Below are positions 33,149-41,140 of a DNA stretch of 64,000 nt, piece after piece; within the stretch, counting starts at the first letter, position 1, and each line of letters begins with the position of its first letter. The notes beneath the pieces were generated by a model. The model saw only the letters and a program-made list of their open reading frames with translations. It was not told where the DNA came from and ran no database searches. The translations under genes and the position numbers were made by a program. Source of the stretch: an uncultured Bacteroidales bacterium (GTDB lineage: Bacteria; Bacteroidota; Bacteroidia; Bacteroidales; UBA932); the NCBI GenBank assembly GCA_900317845.1, contig ONII01000001.1:104802-168801 (forward strand), in the 5' to 3' direction.

Positions 33149-33943
33149 ATGCTTGTAGACACCCACACCCATTTTTACGACGAATGGCTGCTTCCGGATG
33201 CGGAGGCGGCCATTCAGCGTGCTCTGGATGCCGGTGTGGGCAAAATGATCCAGGCCGATGTAGATTCGCTGGAGCGTCCCCGGATGTGGGAAATAGGCCT
33301 CAGGCATCCCGGAGTGCTATTCCAGATGCTGGGCCTGTATCCCGGGTCTGTGACGGCGGATAACTGGAAGGAAGAACTGGATGCGGTGTACCGCATAGCA
33401 GCAGGAGATGCCCGGTCGGTGCCGGGCATGACAGACTTTATCGCCATCGGAGAAATCGGCCTTGACTACCACGAGGGGAAGGAGTTTGCCCGGGAACAAA
33501 AGGAGGTACTGCGGCTGCAGTTTGAGCTGGCGGCCAAACTCAATTTACCGGTAAACATCCACCTCAGGGATGCCTGGGAGGACTTTTTTTCCGTGCTGGA
33601 AGACTGCCGCCACCTGCACTTGAGGGGCAACCTGCACTGCTTTTCCGGTAGCTTCGAGGTGTATGAGCGGGCCAACCGGAGCGGAGACTTCGCCGTGGGG
33701 ATTGGCGGGGTACTCACCTTCAAGAACGCATCGCTCCCCGCTGTTGTGGCCCGTATCCCCGCAGAGCACCTCCTTCTGGAAACGGACGCCCCCTACCTGG
33801 CCCCCGTTCCCTACCGCGGAAAACGCAACGAGAGCGCTTACCTTCCGCTTATCGCCGCCCGTCTGGCAGAAGTTAAAGGACTGAGCCTAAAGGAAATAGA
33901 AACTATCACAACGGATAACGCCATACGACTGTTTAACCTATGA
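33149..33943 (+). CDS. TatD-family metal-dependent hydrolase/DNase
   Basis: The 264-residue enzyme has the TatD metal sites: DTHTHFYDE at the N-terminus, AIGEIGLDYH with the metal glutamate, NIHLRDA, NLHCFSGS and LLETDAPYL. TatD enzymes act as Mg2+-dependent 3'-5' exonucleases and are linked to DNA repair and apoptosis-like DNA degradation. Just before AIGEIGLD the protein has an extra GDARSVPGMTD segment encoded by a palindromic repeat. The asparaginase gene starts at its stop codon (ATGA). Confidence 0.9.
   Translation: MLVDTHTHFYDEWLLPDAEAAIQRALDAGVGKMIQADVDSLERPRMWEIGLRHPGVLFQMLGLYPGSVTADNWKEELDAVYRIAAGDARSVPGMTDFIAIGEIGLDYHEGKEFAREQKEVLRLQFELAAKLNLPVNIHLRDAWEDFFSVLEDCRHLHLRGNLHCFSGSFEVYERANRSGDFAVGIGGVLTFKNASLPAVVARIPAEHLLLETDAPYLAPVPYRGKRNESAYLPLIAARLAEVKGLSLKEIETITTDNAIRLFNL
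33408..33429 (+). repeat. Intragenic palindromic repeat in tatD
   Basis: ATGCCCGG (33408-33415) and CCGGGCAT (33422-33429) form an 8-bp stem with loop TCGGTG, followed by GACAGA. It is the same family as 26652 and 32063, and keeps the frame. Confidence 0.75.
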
Positions 33944-34971
33944 AATCGTCCATACTCATCATTTACACCGGGGGCACCATCGGCATGAAGGAAGACCCGC
34001 AGGACGGTACCCTGAAGCCCTTCGACTTTAACCAGATCAAGGACGAAGTGCCGGAACTGAACAAGTTCGACGTCCGGATCGACTCGTACACCTTTGACCC
34101 GCTCATCGACTCCTCCGACATGGAGCCTTCCATCTGGGTGCAACTGGCGCAGCTCATTGCCGAGCGCTACGAGGACTACGACGGCTTTGTCATCCTGCAC
34201 GGCACGGACACCATGGCCTACAGCGCATCGGCCCTGAGCTTTATGCTGGAAGGGCTCACCAAACCGGTGGTCTTTACCGGGAGCCAGCTGCCCATCGGCG
34301 TACCCCGCACGGACGGGAAGGAGAACCTGATATCGGCCGTGGAAATTGCCGCCGCGAAGGACCATGAAGGGCACGCACGGGTGCCGGAGGTCTGTATTTA
34401 CTTCGATTCCAAACTGCTGCGGGGCAACCGCTCCACCAAATACAGCGCAGAGGCTTTCAACGCCTTCGCCTCCCCCAACTGCCCGACGCTGGCAGAGGCC
34501 GGCATCAACATCCGCTACAACACGGACCTCATCCGCAAACCTGTATATTGGGATGCCCTGCTGCGGGTCCAGACCCAACTGGATACACGTGTGGCTATTC
34601 TTAAGGTGCACCCGGGCATGACCCCGCAGGTGATGCGCGCCGTGGTGGCAGACCCGCTCACCCGCGCCTGCATCATCGAAACCTATGGCTCAGGAAACGC
34701 CCTGTCCAAGCCCTGGTTCCTGGATTTGCTGAAAGAGGCCGCCGACGCTGGGAAAATCCTGCTGAATGTGACGCAGTGCAAAGCGGGCACCGTGAACATG
34801 GACCTGTACGCTACCGGAGCCTCCCTCAAGCATGTAGGCGTCCTTTCCGGGGCCGATATTACCACGGAAGCAGCCCTTGGGAAACTGTTTTCCCTCATGG
34901 GACGAAGTGAAAACAATAAGTGGGTGAAAACCATGCTGGAAAAGGACCTTTGTGGCGAAATAAGCAAATAA
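33940..34971 (+). CDS. ansA: Type I L-asparaginase
   Basis: 343 residues. The first catalytic threonine lies in IIYTGGTIGM; the second set is GFVILHGTDTMAYSASALSF. VVFTGSQLPIGVPRTDGKENL and the C-terminal region GVLSGADITTEAALGKL are typical. No signal peptide is present, so it is cytoplasmic, as type I enzymes are. It hydrolyses asparagine to aspartate and ammonia. The aspartate could feed the AspA-fumarase route encoded in this window. It overlaps tatD by 4 bases. Confidence 0.92.
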   Translation: MKSSILIIYTGGTIGMKEDPQDGTLKPFDFNQIKDEVPELNKFDVRIDSYTFDPLIDSSDMEPSIWVQLAQLIAERYEDYDGFVILHGTDTMAYSASALSFMLEGLTKPVVFTGSQLPIGVPRTDGKENLISAVEIAAAKDHEGHARVPEVCIYFDSKLLRGNRSTKYSAEAFNAFASPNCPTLAEAGINIRYNTDLIRKPVYWDALLRVQTQLDTRVAILKVHPGMTPQVMRAVVADPLTRACIIETYGSGNALSKPWFLDLLKEAADAGKILLNVTQCKAGTVNMDLYATGASLKHVGVLSGADITTEAALGKLFSLMGRSENNKWVKTMLEKDLCGEISK

Positions 34972-35071
34972 ACTTTGGCCGTTTGGAAAATAATGACTAA
35001 ATTGCACGACCAAATGAGACTATTAATTCATTAACTAATTCAACTTAATAACTAACAACACAAAAACGATT

Positions 35072-35863
35072 ATGAAAAAGTTTTTCATGTTTTTGGCAGT
35101 CGCCGGTCTTATGACCTTCACTGCAAACATCGCTTCCGCTCAGGAGGAGGCTGCCGCCCCCGCCGCTGCTCAGCAGGTAGAAGAAGCTGAAGAGGTTGTG
35201 GACCTGTTCGCCGGTTCCGGTGAGGAAGTTCCCCTCCACCAGGCTCTGAAAACCAAGTTCATCGAAGGTGGTGCAGGCTTCATGTCCCTGATCATCATCT
35301 GCCTTATCCTTGGTATGGCTATCGCCATTGAGCGCATCCTGTATCTGGCCTTCTCCAAGACCAACACCACCAAGCTCCTTGAGGCTGTGGAAGCTGCTCT
35401 TGAGAAAGGCGGTATCGAAGAAGCCAAGAAAGTATGCCGTGAAACCCGCGGTCCTGTGGCCAGCATCTTCTATCAGGGCCTGCTCCGCGCAGACCAGGGC
35501 GTAGATGTCGTGGAAAAGACCATCGTTTCCTATGGCGGTGTTCAGATGAGCCTCATGGAGAACGGCCTCAGCTGGCTGGCTCTGTTCATCGGTATCGCTC
35601 CGTCCCTGGGATTCCTTGGTACCGTTATCGGTATGATCCAGGCCTTCGACGCCATCCAGGCAGCCGGTGATATCTCCCCGAACGTTGTTGCCGGCGGTAT
35701 GAAGGTGGCCCTCATTACCACTGTGGGCGGTCTTATCGTTGCTATGATCCTCCAGATCTTCTACAACTACATCATTGCCAAGATTGACGCGCTGTCCATC
35801 GACATGGAAGACTCCTCCATCCGCTTCGTGGACGCCATGGTTAAATACAACAAGAAGAAATAA
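35072..35863 (+). CDS. exbB: ExbB/MotA/TolQ-family proton channel
   Basis: 263 residues with an N-terminal signal-like helix (MKKFFMFLAVAGLMTFT) and an Ala/Glu-rich region (24-50). Three membrane helices follow: GFMSLIIICLILGMAIAIERILYLAF, then SWLALFIGIAPSLGFLGTVIGMIQAFD and MKVALITTVGGLIVAMILQIF. The extra N-terminal segment is common in Bacteroidota ExbB. It forms the proton channel that energises TonB. It starts a four-gene operon that powers SusC-type transporters such as the one at 41141. 34972-35071 upstream is AT-rich and probably holds the promoter. Confidence 0.92.
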   Translation: MKKFFMFLAVAGLMTFTANIASAQEEAAAPAAAQQVEEAEEVVDLFAGSGEEVPLHQALKTKFIEGGAGFMSLIIICLILGMAIAIERILYLAFSKTNTTKLLEAVEAALEKGGIEEAKKVCRETRGPVASIFYQGLLRADQGVDVVEKTIVSYGGVQMSLMENGLSWLALFIGIAPSLGFLGTVIGMIQAFDAIQAAGDISPNVVAGGMKVALITTVGGLIVAMILQIFYNYIIAKIDALSIDMEDSSIRFVDAMVKYNKKK

Positions 35864-35887
35864 GTAACCCCTTAAATTCCAATTACA

Positions 35888-36334
35888 ATGGAAAACCAGA
35901 AATACGCTAAAATTTTCAAGATCGTCCTCTGGGTCCTCATGGGCCTGAGCGTCTGCGTGCTGGTCTGGGGTTTCTTAACGGGATTCGAGGCCAATGACGG
36001 TGCCGCAACGAATGTGCTCCTTGGCTGGGCATATACCGTTCTGGGTATCGCTCTCGCAGCCGTGATCTGCGTGGGTATTTACATCCGCGCCATCACCGAC
36101 CCTAAGAGTCTCGTTAAACTCGGTATCTATGTGCTCGGTGCAGCTGTGCTGGCCGGCCTGGTGTATCTGATTTCCCCGGGCAACCCGGCAGTCGGATTCT
36201 CCGGTCCCGTTCCTCCCACTGCCAATGAGCTCAAGATGACCGACACCATCCTCAACCTCGCTTACATCGTAGGTGGCTGCGCCATCCTCTCGATTATCGC
36301 AGGTGAAGTCATTATGGCCATCCGCAAAAAATAA
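35888..36334 (+). CDS. Four-helix membrane protein of the ExbB/ExbD operon
   Basis: 148 residues with four membrane helices at about 10-30, 42-64, 76-97 and 121-142. A conserved proline-rich loop (PGNPAVGFSGPVPPTANELKMTDT) lies before the last helix. I do not assign a named family. Its fixed place between ExbB and two ExbD genes suggests a structural part of, or accessory to, this energising complex. Confidence 0.75.
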   Translation: MENQKYAKIFKIVLWVLMGLSVCVLVWGFLTGFEANDGAATNVLLGWAYTVLGIALAAVICVGIYIRAITDPKSLVKLGIYVLGAAVLAGLVYLISPGNPAVGFSGPVPPTANELKMTDTILNLAYIVGGCAILSIIAGEVIMAIRKK

Positions 36335-36342
36335 GAGAAACC

Positions 36343-36909
36343 ATGGCAAGAAGAAAAATCGGAACAATCGGATCCACGGCTGACATTGCATTCCTGCTGC
36401 TGTGCTACTTCCTCATGACAACCACCATGGGGGACCAGTCAGGTCTGCAGCGCCGCCTTCCGCCCATCCCGGACGACAAACAAGCCCAGGACCAGAAGGT
36501 GAACCGCCGTAACATCATCATCGTCAGAATCAACTCTGCCGATAAGTTGTTTGCCGGTAGCGAGCCCATGGATATCTTATACTTGAAAGACAAAATCAAA
36601 GAGTTCCTCACCAACCCCACCAACGACCCCAACCTCCCGGAAAAAGAGGCCAAGGAAATTGAGGGCAAAACCTACATGGTCTCCAAGGGTGTTATCTCCC
36701 TGCAGAACGACCGTGGTACCAGTTATCAGGCATACCTCCAGGTACAGAATGAGCTGGTTAAGGCCGTGAACGAGCTCCGCGACGACTTCTCCAGAGCCAA
36801 CTTCGGCAAAAAGTTCTCCAAACTCACCGAAGCAGAGCAGGACATTGTTAAGAAGGCTGTGCCTCAGAACATCTCCGAGGCAGAACCTAAGGATACCGGT
36901 AAAAAATAA
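36343..36909 (+). CDS. exbD: ExbD-like biopolymer transport protein
   Basis: 188 residues. The single membrane helix near the N-terminus is STADIAFLLLCYFLMTTTMGDQ; the aspartate in TADIAF is the conserved proton-accepting residue. The periplasmic part is longer than usual and contains charged helices. It is one of two tandem ExbD genes, as usual for Bacteroidota. Confidence 0.9.
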   Translation: MARRKIGTIGSTADIAFLLLCYFLMTTTMGDQSGLQRRLPPIPDDKQAQDQKVNRRNIIIVRINSADKLFAGSEPMDILYLKDKIKEFLTNPTNDPNLPEKEAKEIEGKTYMVSKGVISLQNDRGTSYQAYLQVQNELVKAVNELRDDFSRANFGKKFSKLTEAEQDIVKKAVPQNISEAEPKDTGKK

Positions 36910-36923
36910 TAGGAGGTAAAAGT

Positions 36924-37397
36924 ATGTCAAAATTTGGAAGTTCCAGCAACAAAAAGGAAGTCCCGGAGGCATCATCGAACTCCCTGTCCGATATCGTGTT
37001 CATGCTCCTGTTCTTCTTCATGGTAACCACGCAAATGCGTGAAACGGAGCAGAAGGTAAAGGTAACTGTACCCGTTGCTTCCGAGGTTGCCAAACTGGAG
37101 AGAAAAGACCTGAGCGCCAATATCCTCATCGGTTCCCCCACCCTGCAGTATCAGGCCATGTACGGTACCGATGCCCGTATCCAGCTCAACGACTCTTTCA
37201 AGACAGTTGCAGATATCCGCGACTTTATCGCCGCAGAGCGTGACGCCATGTCCGAGGCCGAACGGTCCCTGATGACCGTGAACCTCAAAGTGGACCAGGA
37301 CGTCCGCATGGGTATCGTCTCCGATGTAAAACAGGAGCTGCGTCGCTGCTCCGCCCTTAAGATCATGTACTCCGCCCGCAAACCGGCGAAAGACTAA
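36924..37397 (+). CDS. exbD: Second ExbD-like biopolymer transport protein
   Basis: 157 residues with helix SNSLSDIVFMLLFFFMVTTQM, containing the conserved Asp in SDIVF, then a periplasmic domain. A strong AGGAGG-like ribosome site precedes it (about 36910). It likely pairs with the other ExbD in a heteromeric ring with ExbB. It is the last gene of the operon before a terminator. Confidence 0.9.
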   Translation: MSKFGSSSNKKEVPEASSNSLSDIVFMLLFFFMVTTQMRETEQKVKVTVPVASEVAKLERKDLSANILIGSPTLQYQAMYGTDARIQLNDSFKTVADIRDFIAAERDAMSEAERSLMTVNLKVDQDVRMGIVSDVKQELRRCSALKIMYSARKPAKD

Positions 37398-37428
37398 GGG
37401 ACTTACATCGTCGTAAAGTATTTTCATT

Positions 37429-37456
37429 AAAAGCAGCTCTTCGGGGCTGCTTTTTT
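37429..37456 (+). terminator. Terminator after exbD
   Basis: AAAAGCAGC (37429-37437) pairs with GCTGCTTTT (37446-37454), then T-run. Confidence 0.9.
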
Positions 37457-37505
37457 GTGTCCCGTTTGGCTACTTTAGCGCCCCAATTTTTAACGCTAAA
37501 GTATC

Positions 37506-38027
37506 ATGGAAAACAATCAGAAAATGGGACGCAGCACCCGCAGAAAGCTGCAAAGCGTATTCATGCATCATGAGCTGGTTACCCTGGCCGTTTTTGCCAA
37601 TCAATGGATGGAAGCGGAGGAAATGCACTACACCGATGCGTATCGACGCGAAAGATGCATGGAAGTACTCCAAAAGTTTCTGGGAAGCAAGGCAGGTCCG
37701 GGACTGCTTCAGGAAAAGATGGAACATCACATGCACGGCATTCTCTCCCGGCTGCGGGAGGACTTTCCCACCCTCTCCTGGAAATCCATCCTGGTATTCT
37801 CTTATTCCGCTGCAGGTTTCACCAATGATTTTATCGCCAGGCTGCTGAACCTGCGCTGTCCGGCAGATGCCAGCCGCCTCAAAACCCGCCTGAGAGACCG
37901 CATCCAAGAATCTGACTCCCCTTATAAAAAAGAATACCTGGCACTCCTGCCCCGTAAGGGTTGCCGAGTGGGAGAAGAATTGCAATACCTGCAAGATCGG
38001 AGGTATCGGCAATTATGGAAACTGTGA
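37506..38027 (+). CDS. Hypothetical protein with degenerate HTH-like region
   Basis: 173 residues, soluble and helical. The C-terminal half has SWKSILVFSYSAAGFTNDFIARLLNL followed by SRLKTRLRDRIQ. This recalls the degenerate LuxR-like helix-turn-helix found at the end of some Bacteroidota helical proteins. No enzymatic motif was found. It stands alone between the ExbD terminator and lacI, and is convergent with lacI (4-base gap). A DNA-binding role is possible but uncertain. Confidence 0.65.
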   Translation: MENNQKMGRSTRRKLQSVFMHHELVTLAVFANQWMEAEEMHYTDAYRRERCMEVLQKFLGSKAGPGLLQEKMEHHMHGILSRLREDFPTLSWKSILVFSYSAAGFTNDFIARLLNLRCPADASRLKTRLRDRIQESDSPYKKEYLALLPRKGCRVGEELQYLQDRRYRQLWKL

Positions 38028-38031
38028 AAAA

Positions 38032-39042
38032 CTAACAGCTGTCCCGTACCACAAGGGTAGGTGGAATCAGTAACTGGCGGGGAGCCGGCTCCGGAAGAGA
38101 CCGCCTGCGGGCATCCATAATGGCAAAAAGGGTTTCCACCGCCTGACTGCCCGCCTCCCGCAAAGGCTGCTCCACGCGGGTAACAGCCGGATCCAGGAAA
38201 TCCAGGAACCCGTTATTATCGAAAGAAATGACGCCCACATCCCGGAGGGGTCGCAACTGAAGCTGGCGCAAAGCCTGGATGGTTCCCAGAAGGATGGTGG
38301 AGCTGAATGCAAAGATGGCATCGTAGGGGGGCTGAGAGGCGCTAAAAGCCTTCTGAGTCTCCCTGAAGCCATTATCCACCGAGAAAGCGTCCCCCACCAC
38401 GCTGCCGCTGGCGCCGGCCTTTTCCACGGCCGACAAAAAACCACGCGCGCGCTCCTGATTAGGCATGGAGGCCGGCACGCCCTGAATAGCGAGGATACGC
38501 CGGTAGCCTTTTTGCAGCAGATACTCCGTAGCCATGTAAGCTCCGGCGTAGTTGTCCGTGCACACATAGGAGAGTTTTGTCTCCCGGAAATAACGGTCCA
38601 GCAGCACCAAGGGAATCTTTCGGCCGATTTCCTCATGCAGGGCCGGAGAAGAAGATACCGGGATGCAGATGATGCCATCGACACTGCGACTCTGGAACAT
38701 GCGCAACGCTTCCCTCTCCTCCTGCTCGGACTCACCGGAGTCGGCCAGCAGCGTATGGTATCCGCGCGCGCCAAGCACTTCTATGACGATGGCAGACAAG
38801 GTTGCAAAGAATGGGTTCTCGATGCCCGGAACCAGCAGGCCGATGGTCTGGGATTTTTGGGTACGGAGCGACTGCGCCACCAGGTTGGGCCGATAGTTAC
38901 AGCGGTCGGCCTCCTGTGTAATGCGGTCGATGGCGGCCTGGCTGATGCGGTACTTCTGTGCCTTTCCGGAGAGCACACGGGAAACCGTGGTAGCAGAATA
39001 CCCGGTTTTCTCCGAAATGGTGAATATATTGTTCTTCTCCAT
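38032..39042 (-). CDS. LacI-family transcriptional regulator of the ribose-type operon
   Basis: 336 residues. The N-terminal HTH has FTISEKTGYSATTVSRVLSG and the hinge helix RPNLVAQSLRTQKSQTIG. The periplasmic-binding-like effector domain has IGLLVPGIENPFFATL, VDGIICIPV, IPLVLLDRY and VGVISFDN. It is divergent from the ribokinase operon, with a palindromic operator between them, so it very likely represses that operon until a ribose-derived ligand binds. Bacteroides thetaiotaomicron rus loci are not described with a LacI regulator to my knowledge. Its own -7 box is TATATTTG at 39063-39056. Confidence 0.9.
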   Translation of the reverse strand: MEKNNIFTISEKTGYSATTVSRVLSGKAQKYRISQAAIDRITQEADRCNYRPNLVAQSLRTQKSQTIGLLVPGIENPFFATLSAIVIEVLGARGYHTLLADSGESEQEEREALRMFQSRSVDGIICIPVSSSPALHEEIGRKIPLVLLDRYFRETKLSYVCTDNYAGAYMATEYLLQKGYRRILAIQGVPASMPNQERARGFLSAVEKAGASGSVVGDAFSVDNGFRETQKAFSASQPPYDAIFAFSSTILLGTIQALRQLQLRPLRDVGVISFDNNGFLDFLDPAVTRVEQPLREAGSQAVETLFAIMDARRRSLPEPAPRQLLIPPTLVVRDSC

Positions 39043-39055
39043 AAAAAATCTGGCA

Positions 39056-39063
39056 CAAATATA
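39056..39063 (-). promoter_or_regulatory. -7 box of lacI-type gene
   Basis: TATATTTG on the minus strand, 13 bases upstream of the ATG at 39042. Confidence 0.55.
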
Positions 39064-39115
39064 GAGAATTGTTCAATTTATTTCAAATAAAAGTCGAATA
39101 TTCAAATTTTTTTTC

Positions 39116-39123
39116 TAACTTTG
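39116..39123 (+). promoter_or_regulatory. -7 box of the ribokinase operon
   Basis: TAACTTTG. The start codon is 64 bases downstream, leaving room for an operator in the 5' leader. Confidence 0.6.
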
Positions 39124-39135
39124 CTCCTAGGAATA

Positions 39136-39151
39136 GCGCAATCGTTTGCGC
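39136..39151 (+). promoter_or_regulatory. LacI-family operator
   Basis: GCGCAATCGTTTGCGC is a palindrome in 14 of 16 positions with a central CG, the hallmark of LacI/PurR-type operators. It begins 12 bp after the -7 box, at about +5, so bound repressor would block initiation or early elongation. Confidence 0.75.
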
Positions 39152-39187
39152 AAACCATTCAAAACCGCTATTAATAACACTTGGCCT

Positions 39188-40093
39188 ATGAATAACAAGC
39201 GAATTCTGGTCATTGGCAGCAGTAACACGGATATGACTGCCAAAACACAGGAACTTCCCCGCCCGGGAGAAACCGTTTTGGGCGGCGTCTTCACCATGGG
39301 AGCCGGCGGCAAGGGTGCCAACCAGGCCGTGGCGGCACAACGTCTGGGCGGCAATGTCCAGTTTATCTGCAAAGTGGGACAGGACATGTTCGGAGACAAC
39401 GCCATCGAGCATTATAAAAAGGAAGGGCTCGACACCAGCGGCATCCTCCGCTCCCTCCTCCCCTCCGGCGTAGCGCTTATCTATGTAGACAGCCACGCCG
39501 AGAACTGTATCGTGGTAGCCTCCGGCGCCAATGGGGACTTTACGGAGGCCGATATCGAAGCTTCCAAGCAGGCTATCCTCAATTGCGATATTCTCCTGCT
39601 TCAGCTGGAAAGCCCCATCCCTACCGTCCTCAAGGCCGCCAAGATGGCCCACGAAGCCGGCGCCACCGTGGTGCTGAATCCGGCACCCGCCTGCGCGCTT
39701 CCGGAAGAGATCTTCCGCTATATCGACCTCTTTATTCCCAACGAGACCGAGCTGTCCACCTTCAGCGGGCTTCCCGTAACCGATAAGGAAACGGCCGAAG
39801 TTGCCGCCAAAGCCATGCAGCAGAAAGGCGTGGGCAAACTCATCGTCACCATGGGCAGCAAGGGCGCGCTCATCTGCGACGGCGGCCCTGCCACTTTCGT
39901 TCCCGCCCACAAGGTGAAGGCCGTGGACACCACCGCTGCCGGAGACACTTTCTGCGGCGCCCTGTGCGTAGCTGTCAGCGAAGGCACGAGCCTTAAGGAA
40001 GCCGTCGAGTTCGCCTGTGCGGCATCGGCCCTCACCGTCCAGAAGATGGGCGCACAGAATTCCATCCCGTTCAGAAAAGATATTAATATTTAA
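39188..40093 (+). CDS. rbsK: Ribokinase
   Basis: A 301-residue PfkB-family sugar kinase. MGAGGKGANQAVAAQRLGG (substrate site) and the C-terminal signature DTTAAGDTFCGAL with the catalytic aspartate are present. VLVIGSSNTDM and the general length fit ribokinase, which makes ribose 5-phosphate. The ATG at 39188 is used; an upstream frame extension covers the operator. It is the first gene of a nine-gene operon, which points to ribose as the final product of the outer enzymes. Confidence 0.9.
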   Translation: MNNKRILVIGSSNTDMTAKTQELPRPGETVLGGVFTMGAGGKGANQAVAAQRLGGNVQFICKVGQDMFGDNAIEHYKKEGLDTSGILRSLLPSGVALIYVDSHAENCIVVASGANGDFTEADIEASKQAILNCDILLLQLESPIPTVLKAAKMAHEAGATVVLNPAPACALPEEIFRYIDLFIPNETELSTFSGLPVTDKETAEVAAKAMQQKGVGKLIVTMGSKGALICDGGPATFVPAHKVKAVDTTAAGDTFCGALCVAVSEGTSLKEAVEFACAASALTVQKMGAQNSIPFRKDINI

Positions 40094-40104
40094 AGGATAA
40101 GACT

Positions 40105-41118
40105 ATGTTCATTGTAGGAAGTTACACTCTGGCAGTTGTATTCTGCTTCGTTACCATGCTTTGTTGGGGCTCCTGGGGCAACACCCAGAAACTGGCCGCC
40201 AAAAGTTGGCGTTATGAACTCTTCTACTGGGATTACGTCATCGGCATGGTGCTCTTCTCTCTCCTGCTGGCCTTTACCGCCGGCAGCATCGGCACTGAAG
40301 GACGTCCTTTCCTGCAGGATATCGCCCAGGCCGACTGGGCCAGCATCGGCTGGGTCCTGCTGGGCGCTGTCGTCTTCAACGTATCCAACATCCTGTTAAG
40401 CGCTTCTACTTCTATCGCGGGCCTGGCCGTGGCCTTCCCGCTGGGCGTAGGTATCGCGCTGGTAATGGGTGTGTTGAACAACCTGCTCCTGCATCCCGTA
40501 GAGGGACAGAATACCAAGCTGCTCTGGCTGGGCGTAGCGCTGGTGGTGGCGGCCGTCATCTGCAACGGCGTAGCCTCCGGCAAAGTGTCCAACGAGCAGC
40601 GTGACCCCAAGCAGAACCGCAAGGGTATCATCCTGGCCGTTCTCGCCGGTCTTATCATGTCCTTCTTCAGCGCTCTGGTATATAATGGTGTGGACCTCGC
40701 CGACTTCCGCCACCCGGCCGCCGGCAAGCTCACTCCCTACACCGCCATGGTCATTTTCGCCCTGGGCGTGTTCCTGAGCAACTTCATCGTGAACACCATC
40801 GTGATGAAGAAACCCTTCGTGGGAGAGCCTGTCACTTACAAGCAGTACTTCGCCGGCAACTTCAAAACCCATCTGGTGGGTATGCTGGGCGGTGCCATCT
40901 GGGCACTGGGTACTTCCCTCAACTACATCAGCGCCGGTGAGGCCGGTGCCGCCGTCTCCTACGCCCTGGGTCAGGGCGCTCCCATGATCGCCGCCATCTG
41001 GGGCGTGTTCATCTGGAAGGAATTCAAAGGCGCTCCCAAGCAGGTGTACGGCCTGCTGGCCCTCATGTTCGGCCTGTTCATCGCCGGTCTGGGCTGCGTA
41101 GTGATCGCCGGCATGTAA
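40105..41118 (+). CDS. GRP-type sugar permease (putative ribose transporter)
   Basis: 337 residues with ten membrane helices. The N-terminus MFIVGSYTLAVVFCFVTMLCWGSWGN and the segment SISAGEAGAAVSYALGQGAPMIAAIWGVFIWKEFKG (cited in part: GAAVSYALGQGAPMIAAIWG) fit the glucose/ribose-porter family of the drug/metabolite superfamily. Its place after ribokinase is like rusT in B. thetaiotaomicron ribose loci. It would bring ribose from the periplasm into the cytoplasm. Confidence 0.82.
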   Translation: MFIVGSYTLAVVFCFVTMLCWGSWGNTQKLAAKSWRYELFYWDYVIGMVLFSLLLAFTAGSIGTEGRPFLQDIAQADWASIGWVLLGAVVFNVSNILLSASTSIAGLAVAFPLGVGIALVMGVLNNLLLHPVEGQNTKLLWLGVALVVAAVICNGVASGKVSNEQRDPKQNRKGIILAVLAGLIMSFFSALVYNGVDLADFRHPAAGKLTPYTAMVIFALGVFLSNFIVNTIVMKKPFVGEPVTYKQYFAGNFKTHLVGMLGGAIWALGTSLNYISAGEAGAAVSYALGQGAPMIAAIWGVFIWKEFKGAPKQVYGLLALMFGLFIAGLGCVVIAGM

Positions 41119-41140
41119 TATAATTTAAGGTAAGCGCGCT

